Shown: positions 1 through 8,883, counted from the first letter of the stretch. The stretch is DNA of 64,000 nt from Edaphobacter acidisoli (GCF_014642855.1 NZ_BMJB01000002.1:339233-403232), one strand, 5' to 3'. The notes: a model not told the origin generated them from the sequence alone. Program-made: numbers and translations.

Positions 1-580
1 TCGAAGGACCCCGACACCGCCAAATCCACCCATACCCTCGAACCCTTTCAACCACAACTCCCCGGGCGCCTCACCCCAACAGTTGTCATCCTTCCGCGAA
101 CGGGGTCCCGGCCAGCTTGCTGGCTGGGGCAGGCAGCGAGAGGACCTGCTTTTTGTTTGTCATTCCCGGATGGAATCTGCGTTTGCCTCCCTTACGAACA
201 CAGATGCGGGGTGTGCCCCATAGCCTGCCCTGAGCCTGTCGCGTCTGAGACATGCGCCATTCGAGCGCAGCTCGAACCGCTCTCAACGGCGTAGCCGCAG
301 AGGGCCAAAGGCCCGACTCATACCAGCCTGGGGTGAAACCCCAGGTTGGCGAACCAACAGAATCCAGAGGGCTGAAAGCCCGACTCATAGATGTTCCAGC
401 TCGAACCACTTTCCCCTTCATCCAGATTCACACCACATCATCTTGGCGGAGCGAAAAAACTCTTCACTCCAACCACCAGCAAGTTTCACCAGGTCGAAAC
501 AAACCGCCGGACTCTGGCTACACTAGAAGAACGATCCCGCCGAGCCGTCCGTCGAAATGTGAATTGAGGTCCAAAGCTGC
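1..580. other. Intergenic, repeat-rich region with no credible gene
   Basis: No frame here has a plausible start, ribosome site and protein-like composition; frames that stay open do so because of base composition. The stretch holds short dispersed-repeat fragments. One is an 18-base word at 82-99 that recurs in inverse orientation at 40059-40076, and a hairpin cluster lies at about 299-389. The promoter of the outer-membrane gene at 581 should lie near its end, but I see no convincing -35/-10 pair. Confidence 0.6.
299..389. repeat. Cluster of three small hairpins with a repeated unit
   Basis: The unit AGAGGGC(C/T)(A/G)AA(A/G)GCCCGACTCAT occurs at about 299-321 and 366-388. Each copy forms a GGGCC/GGCCC-type mini-hairpin with a three-base loop. 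Between them is a third hairpin, CCTGGGG-tgaaa-CCCCAGG. This is seen directly. Such hairpin strings are typical of dispersed intergenic repeats in Acidobacteriota, which is my recollection and not checked. No coding function is suggested. Confidence 0.6.
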
Positions 581-1186
581 ATGAAGACATCCCACCTTGC
601 GAAGCTCGCGCTCGTTGTAGCCTTCGCATTGCCCGCCTCCACAACCCTCGCCCAGACCGCACCCACGGCCATCCAACGCCTGCAGGTCTCGGCCTTCGGT
701 GGTCTCACCGGTACCTACACCAACTTTCTCGGTGGCAAAAACGCGGGCATCACCCTCGGCGGCGATCTCACCTTCATGACCGTCCCGCACGTCAAACCCT
801 CCTTCGAGCTGCGCGGCACCGCTCCCATCGACGGCGGCCACGTCGACAGTCAGCTTAATTTCCTGCTCGGGCCCAAAGTCGAGTACCGCTACAACCGCTT
901 CCATCCCTACGCCGACTTCCTCTTCGGCCGCGGCCAGATTACCTACGAGAACGGTGGCGTCCTCTACAACAACACCCTCTATCTCAAAACGACGAGTTTT
1001 ATCTACTCCCTCGGCGGCGGACTCGACTACCAGCTCACCGATCACTGGGGAGCGAAGTTCGACTACCAGTTCCAGCACTGGGACACACCCTTCGTTGGCA
1101 CCGTCTACAATCCCATCCACCCCAAAGCGATCACCCTCGGTGTCACCTATCGCTTCAACTTCAACCGGGGCTATCGTCGCCGATAG
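581..1186 (+). CDS. Outer-membrane beta-barrel protein (OmpA/OMP_b-brl-like)
   Basis: A 201-residue protein with a classical Sec signal peptide: Lys near the start, a hydrophobic core, and probable cleavage after TLA at about residue 24. The mature part has alternating polar/hydrophobic stretches with aromatic residues, for example LGPKVEYRYNRFHPYADFLF and YQLTDHWGAKFDYQFQHW. It ends with LGVTYRFNFN, a beta-signal-like strand followed by a short Arg-rich tail. This fits an eight-stranded outer-membrane barrel of the OmpA-like/opacity class, with no periplasmic OmpA domain. Its specific role is not visible. The gene stands alone and is convergent with the YbjQ-family gene across repeat copy A and its terminator. 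Confidence 0.75.
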   Translation: MKTSHLAKLALVVAFALPASTTLAQTAPTAIQRLQVSAFGGLTGTYTNFLGGKNAGITLGGDLTFMTVPHVKPSFELRGTAPIDGGHVDSQLNFLLGPKVEYRYNRFHPYADFLFGRGQITYENGGVLYNNTLYLKTTSFIYSLGGGLDYQLTDHWGAKFDYQFQHWDTPFVGTVYNPIHPKAITLGVTYRFNFNRGYRRR

Positions 1187-1317
1187 CAATTGCTGTCAAG
1201 CCCCCGCCGCAAGAGAAACCCTCGCAACCACCACATCCGAAAGCAGATATTTCTTCCAGGAAAGTGGCGGTTTAGTTTCTATCACCCAGCTAAAATAGAG
1301 ACAGATCAAAATAAAGA

Positions 1318-1340
1318 AGCCCCGGCACACCTCCGGGGCT
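1318..1340 (-). terminator. Terminator hairpin downstream of the YbjQ-family gene (end of repeat copy A)
   Basis: The perfect 8-bp stem AGCCCCGG/CCGGGGCT has a 7-base loop. Read on the minus strand it is followed by the T-rich TCTTTATTTT, so it should terminate minus-strand transcription. It could also stop the outer-membrane gene on the plus strand, although there the T-run is poor. Confidence 0.7.
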
Positions 1341-1487
1341 TTACTCATTTGCAGTCAAGACTTTACAAGGAGCCAGCCCGTGTCTTCTCATAAAATCAAT
1401 AACTTACAGGAAGGCATGCAGGCGAAGTCCAGGCCTAAACCACCTGTTTCGAAGACTTTGCACGAAAACACAGGGGAGGGGGTCCCG
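1341..1487 (-). repeat. Repeat copy A: conserved 3'-side element of unknown function
   Basis: This ~147-bp block lies between the stop codon of the YbjQ-family gene and its terminator. It aligns without gaps over its central ~110 bases to the block at 27147-27285, roughly 73% identical by hand count. On the plus strand it carries CAAGACTTTACAAGGAG, a 7-base spacer, GTG at 1380, and an open frame beginning M-S-S-H-K-I-N. That frame runs on antisense into the neighbouring gene. Differences between copies fall about equally on all three codon positions, which favours an RNA/DNA element over a conserved peptide. Function unknown. Confidence 0.7.
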
Positions 1488-1850
1488 CTAGGCGATGGGC
1501 TCGACGACAACCGCCGTCCCGTAAGCCAGCACCTCGGTCACGCCCTTCATCACCTCGTTGGCGTCATACCGAAACCCCACCACCGCGTTCGCCCCCAGCT
1601 GCGTCGCGTGCAGCGTCATCATCGCAAACGAGTCCTGCCGTGTCTTCTCGCAGAGCTGCGTAAAGAGGGTGATGTCTCCCCCAACCAGCGTCTGGAGCCC
1701 CGCCCCGATGGTCGCGAAGACATTCCTCGAGCGCACGACAATCCCGCGCACAACACCCAGGTTCCGGACAATCCGGTAACCGGGAAGCTCGAACGCCGTG
1801 GTGGTAAACGCCGGGTGGATGGTCAGGGGCGGTGGCGGGTAGGTCGACAT
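1488..1850 (-). CDS. YbjQ/UPF0145 family protein
   Basis: A 120-residue protein matching the YbjQ (UPF0145, 'putative heavy-metal-binding') family. It has a YRIVRNLGVVRGIVVRSRNV strand pair, a central GGDITLFTQLCEKTRQDSF helix region and the closing HATQLGANAVVGFRYD segment. The family forms pentameric rings and its biochemical role is not settled. The N-terminus is extended by about 20 residues relative to the usual ~105. The gene is monocistronic or follows trpD at 40 bp on the same strand. Repeat copy A follows its stop codon directly. Confidence 0.85.
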   Translation of the reverse strand: MSTYPPPPLTIHPAFTTTAFELPGYRIVRNLGVVRGIVVRSRNVFATIGAGLQTLVGGDITLFTQLCEKTRQDSFAMMTLHATQLGANAVVGFRYDANEVMKGVTEVLAYGTAVVVEPIA

Positions 1851-1890
1851 CGGGCAGCACTCCTTCGGGGCCTAGGCAGGCAACCGGATT

Positions 1891-2955
1891 CTATCCTCTA
1901 CGCGCCAACGTCGCCACCAGTTCCGTAACCGCCCCCGAGTCGATCGTCTTGGCCGCAAGCTCCACCCCGGCCCTGAGCGTCGGGGCCAGGTCCGCCGCAA
2001 CCAGCACCGCCGCCGCATTCAGCAGCACGATGTCCCGCCGTGGCCCGGACTCCCCGGCGAAGACCGCCCGGAGGATCCGCGCGTTCTCCCCGGCATCGCC
2101 GCCGATCAGCGCCTCCATCGGCGCGCGCGTCAACCCAACATCCTCCGGCGCGATGGTCGAAAGCGTCACGATCCCGTTGTGAACCTCAGCCAGATGAGTA
2201 GGCCCAGAGATCGAAATCTCATCCAACCCGCGCGTCGTACCATCGGCGCTCTCAGCCGTGCCGTGCACGACGAAAGCATGACGTGTGCCGAGCAGGACCA
2301 TCGCCTCAGCCACAAGCTCAACCGCCTGCGGAGCGTAAACCCCCATCACCTGCGCCGACGCCCCCGCCGGATTGGTCAGAGGCCCGAGCAGGTTGAAGAC
2401 CGTGCGCACGCCGAGCGCCTTCCGCACAGGCATCACCGCCCGCATCGCCGGATGAAGGCTCGGCGCATGGAGAAAAGCAAACCGATGTCGGCGGAGCGCC
2501 TCGGTAGCCTCATCAGGAGCGAGGCCAACCGGAATCCCGAGAGCTTCCAGCACATCCGCTGAGCCGCACTGCGAAGTAATCGCACGATTGCCGTGTTTGG
2601 CGACCATGACGCCAGTGCCAGCCTCGGCAGTAGGTGCTGCTGCGGCCACCAGCGCAGCGGCTGTGGAGATGTTGAAGGTGCGGCTGCCATCGCCGCCGGT
2701 GCCACATGTATCGACCAGTCGAAGTCGCTCGTCGGCCTCGAGGGGGATTGGAGTGACGGCAGCTCTCATCGTGTCAACGAATCCAGTAAGCTCGGCTGGC
2801 GTCTCTCCGCGCGCTGCTAGTGCTCCAACCATGGCAGCGATTTCCACATCATTGAGCTCGCCTGCAAGGATGCTCTGCATGAGAGCGCGGGCCTCTTCGC
2901 GTGTGAGCGTAGTGCGGCCTTCAATGATCTGTTTGAGATGAGGCTGTACAGACAT
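1891..2955 (-). CDS. trpD: Anthranilate phosphoribosyltransferase
   Basis: Transfers the phosphoribosyl group of PRPP to anthranilate, the second step of tryptophan synthesis. The 354-residue length is normal for the family. The PRPP/Mg motif DTCGTGGDG is at residues 82-90, followed by NIST (95-98) and KHGNR (120-124), which line the diphosphate and anthranilate sites. No other trp gene is next to it, so the pathway is dispersed here. The gene is divergent from sucC across ~180 bp containing two inverted repeats. Confidence 0.95.
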   Translation of the reverse strand: MSVQPHLKQIIEGRTTLTREEARALMQSILAGELNDVEIAAMVGALAARGETPAELTGFVDTMRAAVTPIPLEADERLRLVDTCGTGGDGSRTFNISTAAALVAAAAPTAEAGTGVMVAKHGNRAITSQCGSADVLEALGIPVGLAPDEATEALRRHRFAFLHAPSLHPAMRAVMPVRKALGVRTVFNLLGPLTNPAGASAQVMGVYAPQAVELVAEAMVLLGTRHAFVVHGTAESADGTTRGLDEISISGPTHLAEVHNGIVTLSTIAPEDVGLTRAPMEALIGGDAGENARILRAVFAGESGPRRDIVLLNAAAVLVAADLAPTLRAGVELAAKTIDSGAVTELVATLARRG

Positions 2956-2992
2956 GCTTTAAGCAAGGTTAGCAGGTGACTACTGCTGTCGA

Positions 2993-3015
2993 TGTTCGCG
3001 GGTGGTGCGCGAACA
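2993..3015. promoter_or_regulatory. Inverted repeat between trpD and sucC
   Basis: Perfect 8-bp arms TGTTCGCG/CGCGAACA flank a 7-base centre, 38 bp upstream of the trpD start. It could be an operator or a leader hairpin for trpD. No T-tract follows, so it is not an obvious terminator. Confidence 0.4.
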
Positions 3016-3044
3016 CTATAAACAAAATATAAAAATCGCCGATA

Positions 3045-3062
3045 ACCGCACGGTTGTGCGGT
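3045..3062. promoter_or_regulatory. Second inverted repeat between trpD and sucC
   Basis: Perfect 7-bp arms ACCGCAC/GTGCGGT enclose a 4-base loop (ggtt), about 73 bp upstream of sucC. The DNA between the two repeats is A/T-rich. Function unknown. Confidence 0.4.
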
Positions 3063-3134
3063 ATTTCGTTGCGACTGGCTGAGCGTGTTCGCTACACTTC
3101 TTGAGTTGGCAGTTTCCCTGAAAAGAACATCCCT

Positions 3135-4313
3135 ATGAAAATTCACGAGTATCAGGCAAAAGAGATCCTGCGGAAGTATGGTGTGCCGGTCCCGGGCGGC
3201 GAGATGGTTTCCACGCTCGAAGAGGCCGACAGGGCCGCGAAAGACCTTTTCGACAATGGCACACCGGTGGTTGTAGTGAAGGCGCAGATTCACGCTGGCG
3301 GGCGTGGCAAGGGCGGCGGTGTGAAGGTAACCAAGTCGCTGGCTGATGCGCAGGCCGCCGCGAAGGCGATTCTGGGGATGCAGTTGGTGACGCACCAGAC
3401 AGGGCCGCAGGGACAGAAGGTGCAGCGACTGCTGATCGAGGAAGGCTCGGCGATTGACCGCGAGCTTTACCTCGGCATTGTGCTCGATCGTGCCGCGGCG
3501 AAGTTGGTGTTTATGGCTTCGCAAGCTGGCGGCATGGAGATTGAGGAGGTCGCCCATGCGACTCCGGAGAAGATTTACAAGGAATACATCGACCCGGCGG
3601 TTGGCTTGCAGCCGTATCAGGCGCGTAAGCTGGCGTTCAAGCTGGGGCTGAAGCCAACGCAGATCAACGACGCAGTGAAGTTCATGATGGGGCTCTACCG
3701 CGCGTTTGTGGAGACGGACTCGACGCTGATGGAGATCAATCCCTTCATCACAACGAAGGACGACAAGCTGCTCGCGCTCGACTGCAAGATTAATTTCGAC
3801 GACAACGCGATGTTTCGGCACAAGGACTTGAAGGAGCTGCGCGACCTGTCTGAGGAAGACCCGCTTGAGGTCGAAGCGTCGAAGTTTGCGCTGAACTATA
3901 TCAAGCTCGATGGCTCGATTGCCTGCATGGTGAACGGCGCCGGACTCGCGATGGCGACGATGGACATCATTCAGTATGCCGGCGGCGCTGCGGCGAACTT
4001 TCTGGATGTAGGCGGCGGCGCAAACCAGGAGCAGATTGAGAATGCCTTCGGGATTCTGCTGAGCGATCCGCATGTGAAGGCGATCTTCATCAATATCTTC
4101 GGCGGCATTCTGCGCGTGGATGTGCTGGCGACTGCAGTCGTCGCGGCGGCGAAGAAGTTGAGTGTGAATCTGCCGATCATTCTGCGCCTGGAAGGCACGA
4201 ACGTCGAAGAAGGGCGCAGGATTCTCAAGGAGTCAGGACTGAAGTTTGAGGTCGGATCGACGATGAAGGAAGCTGCTGATCTTGCAGTCGCAGCCGCGAA
4301 AGGTGGTAAGTAA
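3135..4313 (+). CDS. sucC: Succinyl-CoA synthetase (ADP/GDP-forming) beta subunit
   Basis: Beta subunit of the TCA-cycle enzyme that makes ATP or GTP from succinyl-CoA. The protein has 392 residues (E. coli about 388). The N-terminal ATP-grasp domain starts [20 protein letters not shown], and the glycine-rich nucleotide loop [11 protein letters not shown] is at 54-64. The C-terminal CoA-ligase domain contains [12 protein letters not shown] and FINIFGGI, which contact the alpha subunit and phosphohistidine. The ATG of sucD overlaps its stop codon (TAATG), so the two subunits are translationally coupled. Confidence 0.97.
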   Translation: MKIHEYQAKEILRKYGVPVPGGEMVSTLEEADRAAKDLFDNGTPVVVVKAQIHAGGRGKGGGVKVTKSLADAQAAAKAILGMQLVTHQTGPQGQKVQRLLIEEGSAIDRELYLGIVLDRAAAKLVFMASQAGGMEIEEVAHATPEKIYKEYIDPAVGLQPYQARKLAFKLGLKPTQINDAVKFMMGLYRAFVETDSTLMEINPFITTKDDKLLALDCKINFDDNAMFRHKDLKELRDLSEEDPLEVEASKFALNYIKLDGSIACMVNGAGLAMATMDIIQYAGGAAANFLDVGGGANQEQIENAFGILLSDPHVKAIFINIFGGILRVDVLATAVVAAAKKLSVNLPIILRLEGTNVEEGRRILKESGLKFEVGSTMKEAADLAVAAAKGGK

Positions 4314-5188
4314 TGGCAGTACTGGTTGATAAGAATACGCGGCTGATTGTGCAAGGAATTACCGGGCGTGAGGGCACGTTCCACGCGAAGGGTTGCGCTG
4401 AGTATGGGACGAAGGTGGTCGGCGGTGTGACACCGGGCAAGGGCGGCACGACGCATGAGGGCTGGCCTGTCTTCAATACCGTTGAAGAAGCCGTGAAGGA
4501 GACCGGCGCGAATGTGACTGTGATCTTTGTGCCACCGCCGTTTGCTGCCGATGGCATTCAGGAGGCTGTTGCTGCCGAGGTGCCGCTGGTCATCTGCATC
4601 ACCGAGGGGATTCCTGTGCTGGACATGGTGAAGACCTGGGAGGTGGTGAAGGGCTCGAAGTCGCGTCTGATCGGACCGAACTGCCCGGGCGTGATCTCGC
4701 CGGGCAAGGCGAAGGTTGGCATCATGCCGGGGCGGATTCACAAGGAAGGCAACGTCGGTATCGTCTCGAAGTCGGGCACGCTGACCTACGAGGCGGTGTA
4801 TCAGTTGACGACGCGCGGGATTGGCCAATCGACGGCAATCGGCATCGGTGGCGACCCGATCATCGGAACGACACACATCGATGCGTTGAAGATGTTGAAT
4901 GAGGACCCCGAGACTGCAGCGATCATTATGATCGGCGAGATCGGTGGGACGGCGGAAGAGGCTGCTGCGAAGTACATTAAGCAGAACGTAAAGAAGCCTG
5001 TAGTTGGGTTCATCGCCGGTCAGACTGCGCCTCCGGGCCGCAGGATGGGTCACGCAGGCGCGATCATCTCGGGCGGTGAGGGAACCGCTGCAGAGAAGAT
5101 GAAGGCGATGGCTGAGGCTGGAATTACAGTTGTGAAGTCGCCTGCTGAGATTGGCGAGGCCATGGCACGGGTGTTGGGCAAGGCTTAG
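4313..5188 (+). CDS. sucD: Succinyl-CoA synthetase alpha subunit
   Basis: Alpha subunit (291 residues) that binds CoA and carries the transient phosphohistidine. The N-terminal CoA-binding Rossmann domain has [15 protein letters not shown] near residues 14-28. The phosphorylated His is H247 in [13 protein letters not shown]. It pairs with sucC, whose stop overlaps this start by one base, ensuring equimolar subunits in the cytoplasm. Confidence 0.97.
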   Translation: MAVLVDKNTRLIVQGITGREGTFHAKGCAEYGTKVVGGVTPGKGGTTHEGWPVFNTVEEAVKETGANVTVIFVPPPFAADGIQEAVAAEVPLVICITEGIPVLDMVKTWEVVKGSKSRLIGPNCPGVISPGKAKVGIMPGRIHKEGNVGIVSKSGTLTYEAVYQLTTRGIGQSTAIGIGGDPIIGTTHIDALKMLNEDPETAAIIMIGEIGGTAEEAAAKYIKQNVKKPVVGFIAGQTAPPGRRMGHAGAIISGGEGTAAEKMKAMAEAGITVVKSPAEIGEAMARVLGKA

Positions 5189-5194
5189 CTTTGC

Positions 5195-5416
5195 TCAGCG
5201 TTGCTGTGCGCGATAGAAGAAGCCAGCGACAAGGAAGACCATTGCTACGCAGAAGGCCAGACGAGCGTGGAGCGGGTCATGGTAGCGAAGGCTGATGAAG
5301 CCATCGAAAACCCATGCTGCGCAGCCCACGAACCATATCCAGAGTGTCTTCCGCATCAGCGTCCTGCCCAACGTTAGAACGATGCTGACCGCAGCGAAAC
5401 GCCACTTAAGAGGCAT
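5195..5416 (-). CDS. Small hypothetical membrane protein
   Basis: A 73-residue basic protein with two hydrophobic segments, about 24-44 (KTLWIWFVGCAAWVFDGFI) and about 52-68, which would place it in the inner membrane. The stop is 6 bp from the convergent sucD stop, and the start is 44 bp from the divergent ndk. I do not recognise a family. Composition and packing between two real genes make it plausible, but its small size keeps confidence moderate. Confidence 0.5.
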   Translation of the reverse strand: MPLKWRFAAVSIVLTLGRTLMRKTLWIWFVGCAAWVFDGFISLRYHDPLHARLAFCVAMVFLVAGFFYRAQQR

Positions 5417-5459
5417 TGTTCTACACTGTTATTAGACACTTTTCCTGAGGAGACACACG

Positions 5460-5876
5460 TTGTCACAGCGCACATTCAGCATCATTAAGCCCGACGCGGT
5501 CCGGAAGGGCCATGCAGGAGCCATTCTTGCCGAGATTGAAAAGGCAGGGTTTAGGATCGTTTCCATCAAAAAAGCTTCCATTTCAAAGGCTCAAGCCGAA
5601 GGTTTTTACCATGTTCATGCGGCGCGTCCGTTTTTCGGTGAACTCACGGACTTCATGTCAAGCGGGCCGATCTTCCCGATGGTTCTCGAAAAGCAGAATG
5701 CCATTGCAGACTTGCGCAAGCTGATGGGGGCGACTAATCCGGCGCAGGCCGAAGAGGGCACGATCCGCAAGAAGTTCGCAGCGTCGATTGGCGAGAATGC
5801 AATTCATGGATCAGACGCCGAGGAGACTGCAGAGTTTGAGATTGGGTACTTCTTCGCTGGCTATGAACTGAAGTAG
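5460..5876 (+). CDS. ndk: Nucleoside diphosphate kinase
   Basis: Exchanges gamma-phosphates between nucleoside tri- and diphosphates. The 138-residue length is the standard small NDK size. It starts at TTG after TGAGGAG and reads [17 protein letters not shown], the family N-terminus. The active-site His lies in [20 protein letters not shown]. It stands alone, downstream of sucCD. Confidence 0.96.
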   Translation: MSQRTFSIIKPDAVRKGHAGAILAEIEKAGFRIVSIKKASISKAQAEGFYHVHAARPFFGELTDFMSSGPIFPMVLEKQNAIADLRKLMGATNPAQAEEGTIRKKFAASIGENAIHGSDAEETAEFEIGYFFAGYELK

Positions 5877-5889
5877 CTTCGTTATAAAG

Positions 5890-5940
5890 CAGGAGCAACG
5901 GCAGTAGCGGTCATGACGGCCTGACTGTTGGATGCTCCTG
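5890..5940 (+). terminator. Terminator-like hairpin after ndk
   Basis: The 8-bp arms CAGGAGCA (5890-5897) and TGCTCCTG (5933-5940) are followed by ATTTATTTT. The loop is long, about 35 bases, with internal pairing possible. It sits 13 bp after the ndk stop. Confidence 0.55.
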
Positions 5941-5968
5941 ATTTATTTTGAGGCAAAGGAACAGTGCT

Positions 5969-6733
5969 ATGACGGCAGATGTTGCTACAAAACGGGCGGT
6001 ATTTCGAGAGTTGCACCGTGAAGGCTGTTTCGTTTTGCCAAACGCCTGGGACGTAGGTAGCACTGTGCGACTGGTACGAGCTGGGTTCAAAGCAATAGCC
6101 TCAACAAGTTCCGGTGCGGCATGGGCTATGGGGCGTGAAGATGGTGAGCTCTCTCGCGACACAATTCTGGTTCATCTTCGGATGCTGTGTTCGTCGACAG
6201 ACCTGCCGATCAACGCTGATTTTGAAGCTGGCTTTGCGGATGATCCCGCGGGTGTTGGCGCGAATGTTGAGCTTGCTGTGGCGACTGGTGTAGCTGGGCT
6301 TTCGATTGAAGATCGTACGGGTAGAGAACTCTACGAACCTGCTCTTGCAGTAGAGCGGATTCGTGCTGCGCGGGAAGCGATTGATCGTACCGGCGAAGAC
6401 GCTTTGCTCGTGGCACGTTCTGAAGGTTTTCTGATTGGCCGCACACAAGTGGACGCGACGATTGCGCGCCTTACTGCCTATGCCGATGCTGGCGCTGATT
6501 GCCTGTATGCTCCAGGCGTTAATGACATTGCGGCAATTCGTGAGATCGTGGCAGCAGTTGCGCCAAAGCCGGTGAACGCCTTATTGATCAAGCCGGAGAT
6601 GCGGGTTGCAGATCTGGCTGCAGCGGGAGTGCGAAGAGTGAGCGTTGGTGGGGGGCTTGCTGCGGCAGCCTGGAAGGGTTTCGATCAGGCCTTGCGAATG
6701 CTAGTTGAAGACGGTCGGATTCCGCCGCGCTGA
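5969..6733 (+). CDS. Isocitrate lyase/PEP-mutase family protein
   Basis: A 254-residue TIM-barrel protein of the isocitrate lyase/phosphoenolpyruvate mutase superfamily. FVLPNAWDVGSTVRLVRAGF and the SSGAAWAMGREDG segment match the 'carboxyvinyl-carboxyphosphonate phosphorylmutase-like' subgroup. NADFEAGFADD and LSIEDRTG supply Mg-binding acids. The usual KKCG-type lyase loop is not seen, so the substrate is open; methylisocitrate-like or oxaloacetate chemistry is possible. I chose ATG 5969 because AAAGGA lies 8 bp upstream; a TTG at 5948 would add seven residues. Confidence 0.8.
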   Translation: MTADVATKRAVFRELHREGCFVLPNAWDVGSTVRLVRAGFKAIASTSSGAAWAMGREDGELSRDTILVHLRMLCSSTDLPINADFEAGFADDPAGVGANVELAVATGVAGLSIEDRTGRELYEPALAVERIRAAREAIDRTGEDALLVARSEGFLIGRTQVDATIARLTAYADAGADCLYAPGVNDIAAIREIVAAVAPKPVNALLIKPEMRVADLAAAGVRRVSVGGGLAAAAWKGFDQALRMLVEDGRIPPR

Positions 6734-7076
6734 TCTCTTTTCCAGCTTGGCGACTCGGCCCCATTCATTACTAATGATCACGTCGACCGATGCAGCGCGC
6801 TGACCTCATCGAAGGCGGTTCTCGGCGAGAGCCACCCCTTTATCACCCAGCAGAGATCTTCAAGCACCGCCCAGCTACCACCGGCAAACTCTCGCTATCA
6901 TGCATGCTCGCCACTCAGGTAGCGGGGCAAATCTTTGTAGTGCCCATGCGGGCAGCGTTGGCCTGCTACAGGCAGCATCATGGCTGGCTAGTCAACGCTA
7001 GAGGCGAATCTCGTCGCTGTCCTCCAGGAAAACCCAGGGCCGCAAAAGGCAATACTGAGGAACGCTACCTATTGTC
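6734..7076. other. Intergenic region between convergent genes, no gene seen
   Basis: The stretch lies between the 3' ends of the PEP-mutase-like gene and dapD. One plus-strand frame (6790-7080) is open for 96 codons, but its composition is not protein-like and it lacks a ribosome site. I see no clear terminator. Confidence 0.5.
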
Positions 7077-7931
7077 TTAGCGCAGCAGATCTTCGAGTGC
7101 TGAGGAAAGCGCTGTTTTCTCGTCGCGGTATTTCACGATTACTGGTGTGGTGACGCTCAATCCCCACTCCTGCCCTTTACCCTTGGTGACGGAGCGGGAC
7201 CCAGGAACTACGACAGCTCCCTCGGGAATCACCAGCGGCGACTCGTCTGAAGCTTTGTAGACTTCACCCTTGACCAAGTCATAAACCGGGGTTCCGCGCG
7301 TTAGGATCGTTCCAGCCGCCAGCACAGCCCGCTGGCGCACCACTGTGCCCTCGTAGACTCCAGTGTTGCCGCCAACCAGACAGTCGTCCTCGATGATGAC
7401 TGGCGATGCATTTACCGGTTCCAGCACTCCGCCAATCTGTGCTGCCGCACTCAGATGCACGCGCTTGCCGATCTGCGCACAACTGCCTACCAACGCATGG
7501 GAATCTACCATTGTCCCTTCGTCCACATATGCGCCGACATTCACGTAGGCTGGCGGCATCACGACGACGCCCTTCGATACATACGCGCCAGCCCTTACGC
7601 TTGATCCTCCGGGTACTACTCGCACACCGTCGGAAGCTGAGAACCGCCGCGCAGGATACGTGGCCTTGTCTACGAACGAGAGGCTTTCTCCGCAGCCCAT
7701 CTCGGCCAATTGTCCCAAGCGAAAGCCCAGCAATATTCCGCGTTTCACCCAGGCATTTACCCTCCAGCCAAGGGGCAGGGAAGCGTTCGGCTCCGCCGAT
7801 CGCAAGGTTCCGGCCTCAAGTGCTGTTCGCAGTTCCAGAAATGCTGCTTCGGCGTCTTTATTGCCAACTGCTTCAGCGCCTTGCGCGAAAAAATGCTCAA
7901 TTCGTTCCTGTAATGTCCCGTTCAAAGCCAC
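7077..7931 (-). CDS. dapD: 2,3,4,5-tetrahydropyridine-2,6-dicarboxylate N-succinyltransferase
   Basis: Succinylates tetrahydrodipicolinate in the succinylase branch of lysine/meso-DAP synthesis. The protein has 284 residues (E. coli 274). An alpha-helical N-domain contains LGWRVNAWVKRGILLGF. The left-handed beta-helix follows at about 105-230, with hexapeptide repeats such as GAYVDEGTMVDSHALVGSCAQ and SAAAQIGGVLEP. It is the last gene of the minus-strand lysine operon, 31 bp after dapA. Its presence shows that this organism uses succinylated intermediates. Confidence 0.95.
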   Translation of the reverse strand: MALNGTLQERIEHFFAQGAEAVGNKDAEAAFLELRTALEAGTLRSAEPNASLPLGWRVNAWVKRGILLGFRLGQLAEMGCGESLSFVDKATYPARRFSASDGVRVVPGGSSVRAGAYVSKGVVVMPPAYVNVGAYVDEGTMVDSHALVGSCAQIGKRVHLSAAAQIGGVLEPVNASPVIIEDDCLVGGNTGVYEGTVVRQRAVLAAGTILTRGTPVYDLVKGEVYKASDESPLVIPEGAVVVPGSRSVTKGKGQEWGLSVTTPVIVKYRDEKTALSSALEDLLR

Positions 7932-7962
7932 AGAACCTTTCTCTTGTTGTTTGTTGGAAAAA

Positions 7963-8883
7963 CTAGAACATCCGCAGATCTTCGCCCGTCGGTCCTACTC
8001 CGGCAAATAGCCCCAGTTCACCTATGATTCGTTCCAGCTTGCGTCGTGTGGATTCTGTTACCGGAACCATGGGAAGGCGGAGCACATCCTCTCCACGACC
8101 CAGCATAGCTAGCACAGCTTTCACTGGAGCAGGGCTCGGCTCCCAGAAGTGTGCCTGCATCAAACGGAAGAACTGGCGGTTGATGCGCCGTGCTGTAACC
8201 CAATCATTATCAAGGGCTGACCGAACCATCCGTGCCATCTGTGCAGGAACTGCATTCGATGCCACAGAGACCAATCCACTGCCACCCAGCGCCATCACAG
8301 GCAGCGCCAAACTGTCATCGCCGGCGAGCACTTTGAAGTGCCGTGGTACTGTCGTGATCAGTTCCGTGATCTGAGCAATGTTGCCGCTCGACTCCTTCAC
8401 CCCGATAATGTTCTTGATCTCCGCCAACCGCAGAACAGTCGCAGGTTCGAGATTTGTGCCCGTTCGAGAAGGAATGTTGTAGAGCAGAATCGGTAGCTCT
8501 ACTGCCTCGGCAATTGCCTTGAAGTGCTGATACTGCCCTTCCTGCCCTGGCTTGTTGTAGAAGGGGTTCGCGGTCAGGATGCCGGTCAATCCATGAATCT
8601 TAGCTAGCTTCCGCGCCCGTGCCACAGCCTCGTGCGTCGCGTTGTGCGTGCATCCGGCAAAGACGGGAACCCTGCCAGATGTGGCTCCAACGACGATCTC
8701 AACAACCCGCAGCCACTCCTGCTCTGTCAGGGTCGCGGCTTCGCCCGTCGTGCCGCATGGCACCAGGAACTCAATCCCGCTCTCAATTTGCCAGTTGACC
8801 AGCGCATGAAGCGCAGATTCAGCCACACTGCCATCTCTTCGGAAAGGAGTGACCAGTGCGGTCCCACAGCCCATCAGTTCCAT
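7963..8883 (-). CDS. dapA: 4-hydroxy-tetrahydrodipicolinate synthase
   Basis: Condenses pyruvate with aspartate semialdehyde, the first committed step to lysine/DAP. The 306-residue TIM barrel has the TTGE motif at 45-48, catalytic Tyr135 in LLYNIPSRTG, and the Schiff-base Lys163 in GVKESSGN. It lies between the M29 aminopeptidase and dapD in the lysine operon. Confidence 0.96.
   Translation of the reverse strand: MELMGCGTALVTPFRRDGSVAESALHALVNWQIESGIEFLVPCGTTGEAATLTEQEWLRVVEIVVGATSGRVPVFAGCTHNATHEAVARARKLAKIHGLTGILTANPFYNKPGQEGQYQHFKAIAEAVELPILLYNIPSRTGTNLEPATVLRLAEIKNIIGVKESSGNIAQITELITTVPRHFKVLAGDDSLALPVMALGGSGLVSVASNAVPAQMARMVRSALDNDWVTARRINRQFFRLMQAHFWEPSPAPVKAVLAMLGRGEDVLRLPMVPVTESTRRKLERIIGELGLFAGVGPTGEDLRMF

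Noticed and set aside
299..389. CRISPR array
   Set aside because: The repeat unit is only ~23 bp, present twice, with a hairpin rather than unique spacers between, and there are no cas genes nearby.
6790..7080. 96-codon frame between the PEP-mutase-like gene and dapD
   Set aside because: No ribosome site, mixed low-complexity composition, and it ends inside the dapD stop region; more likely random.
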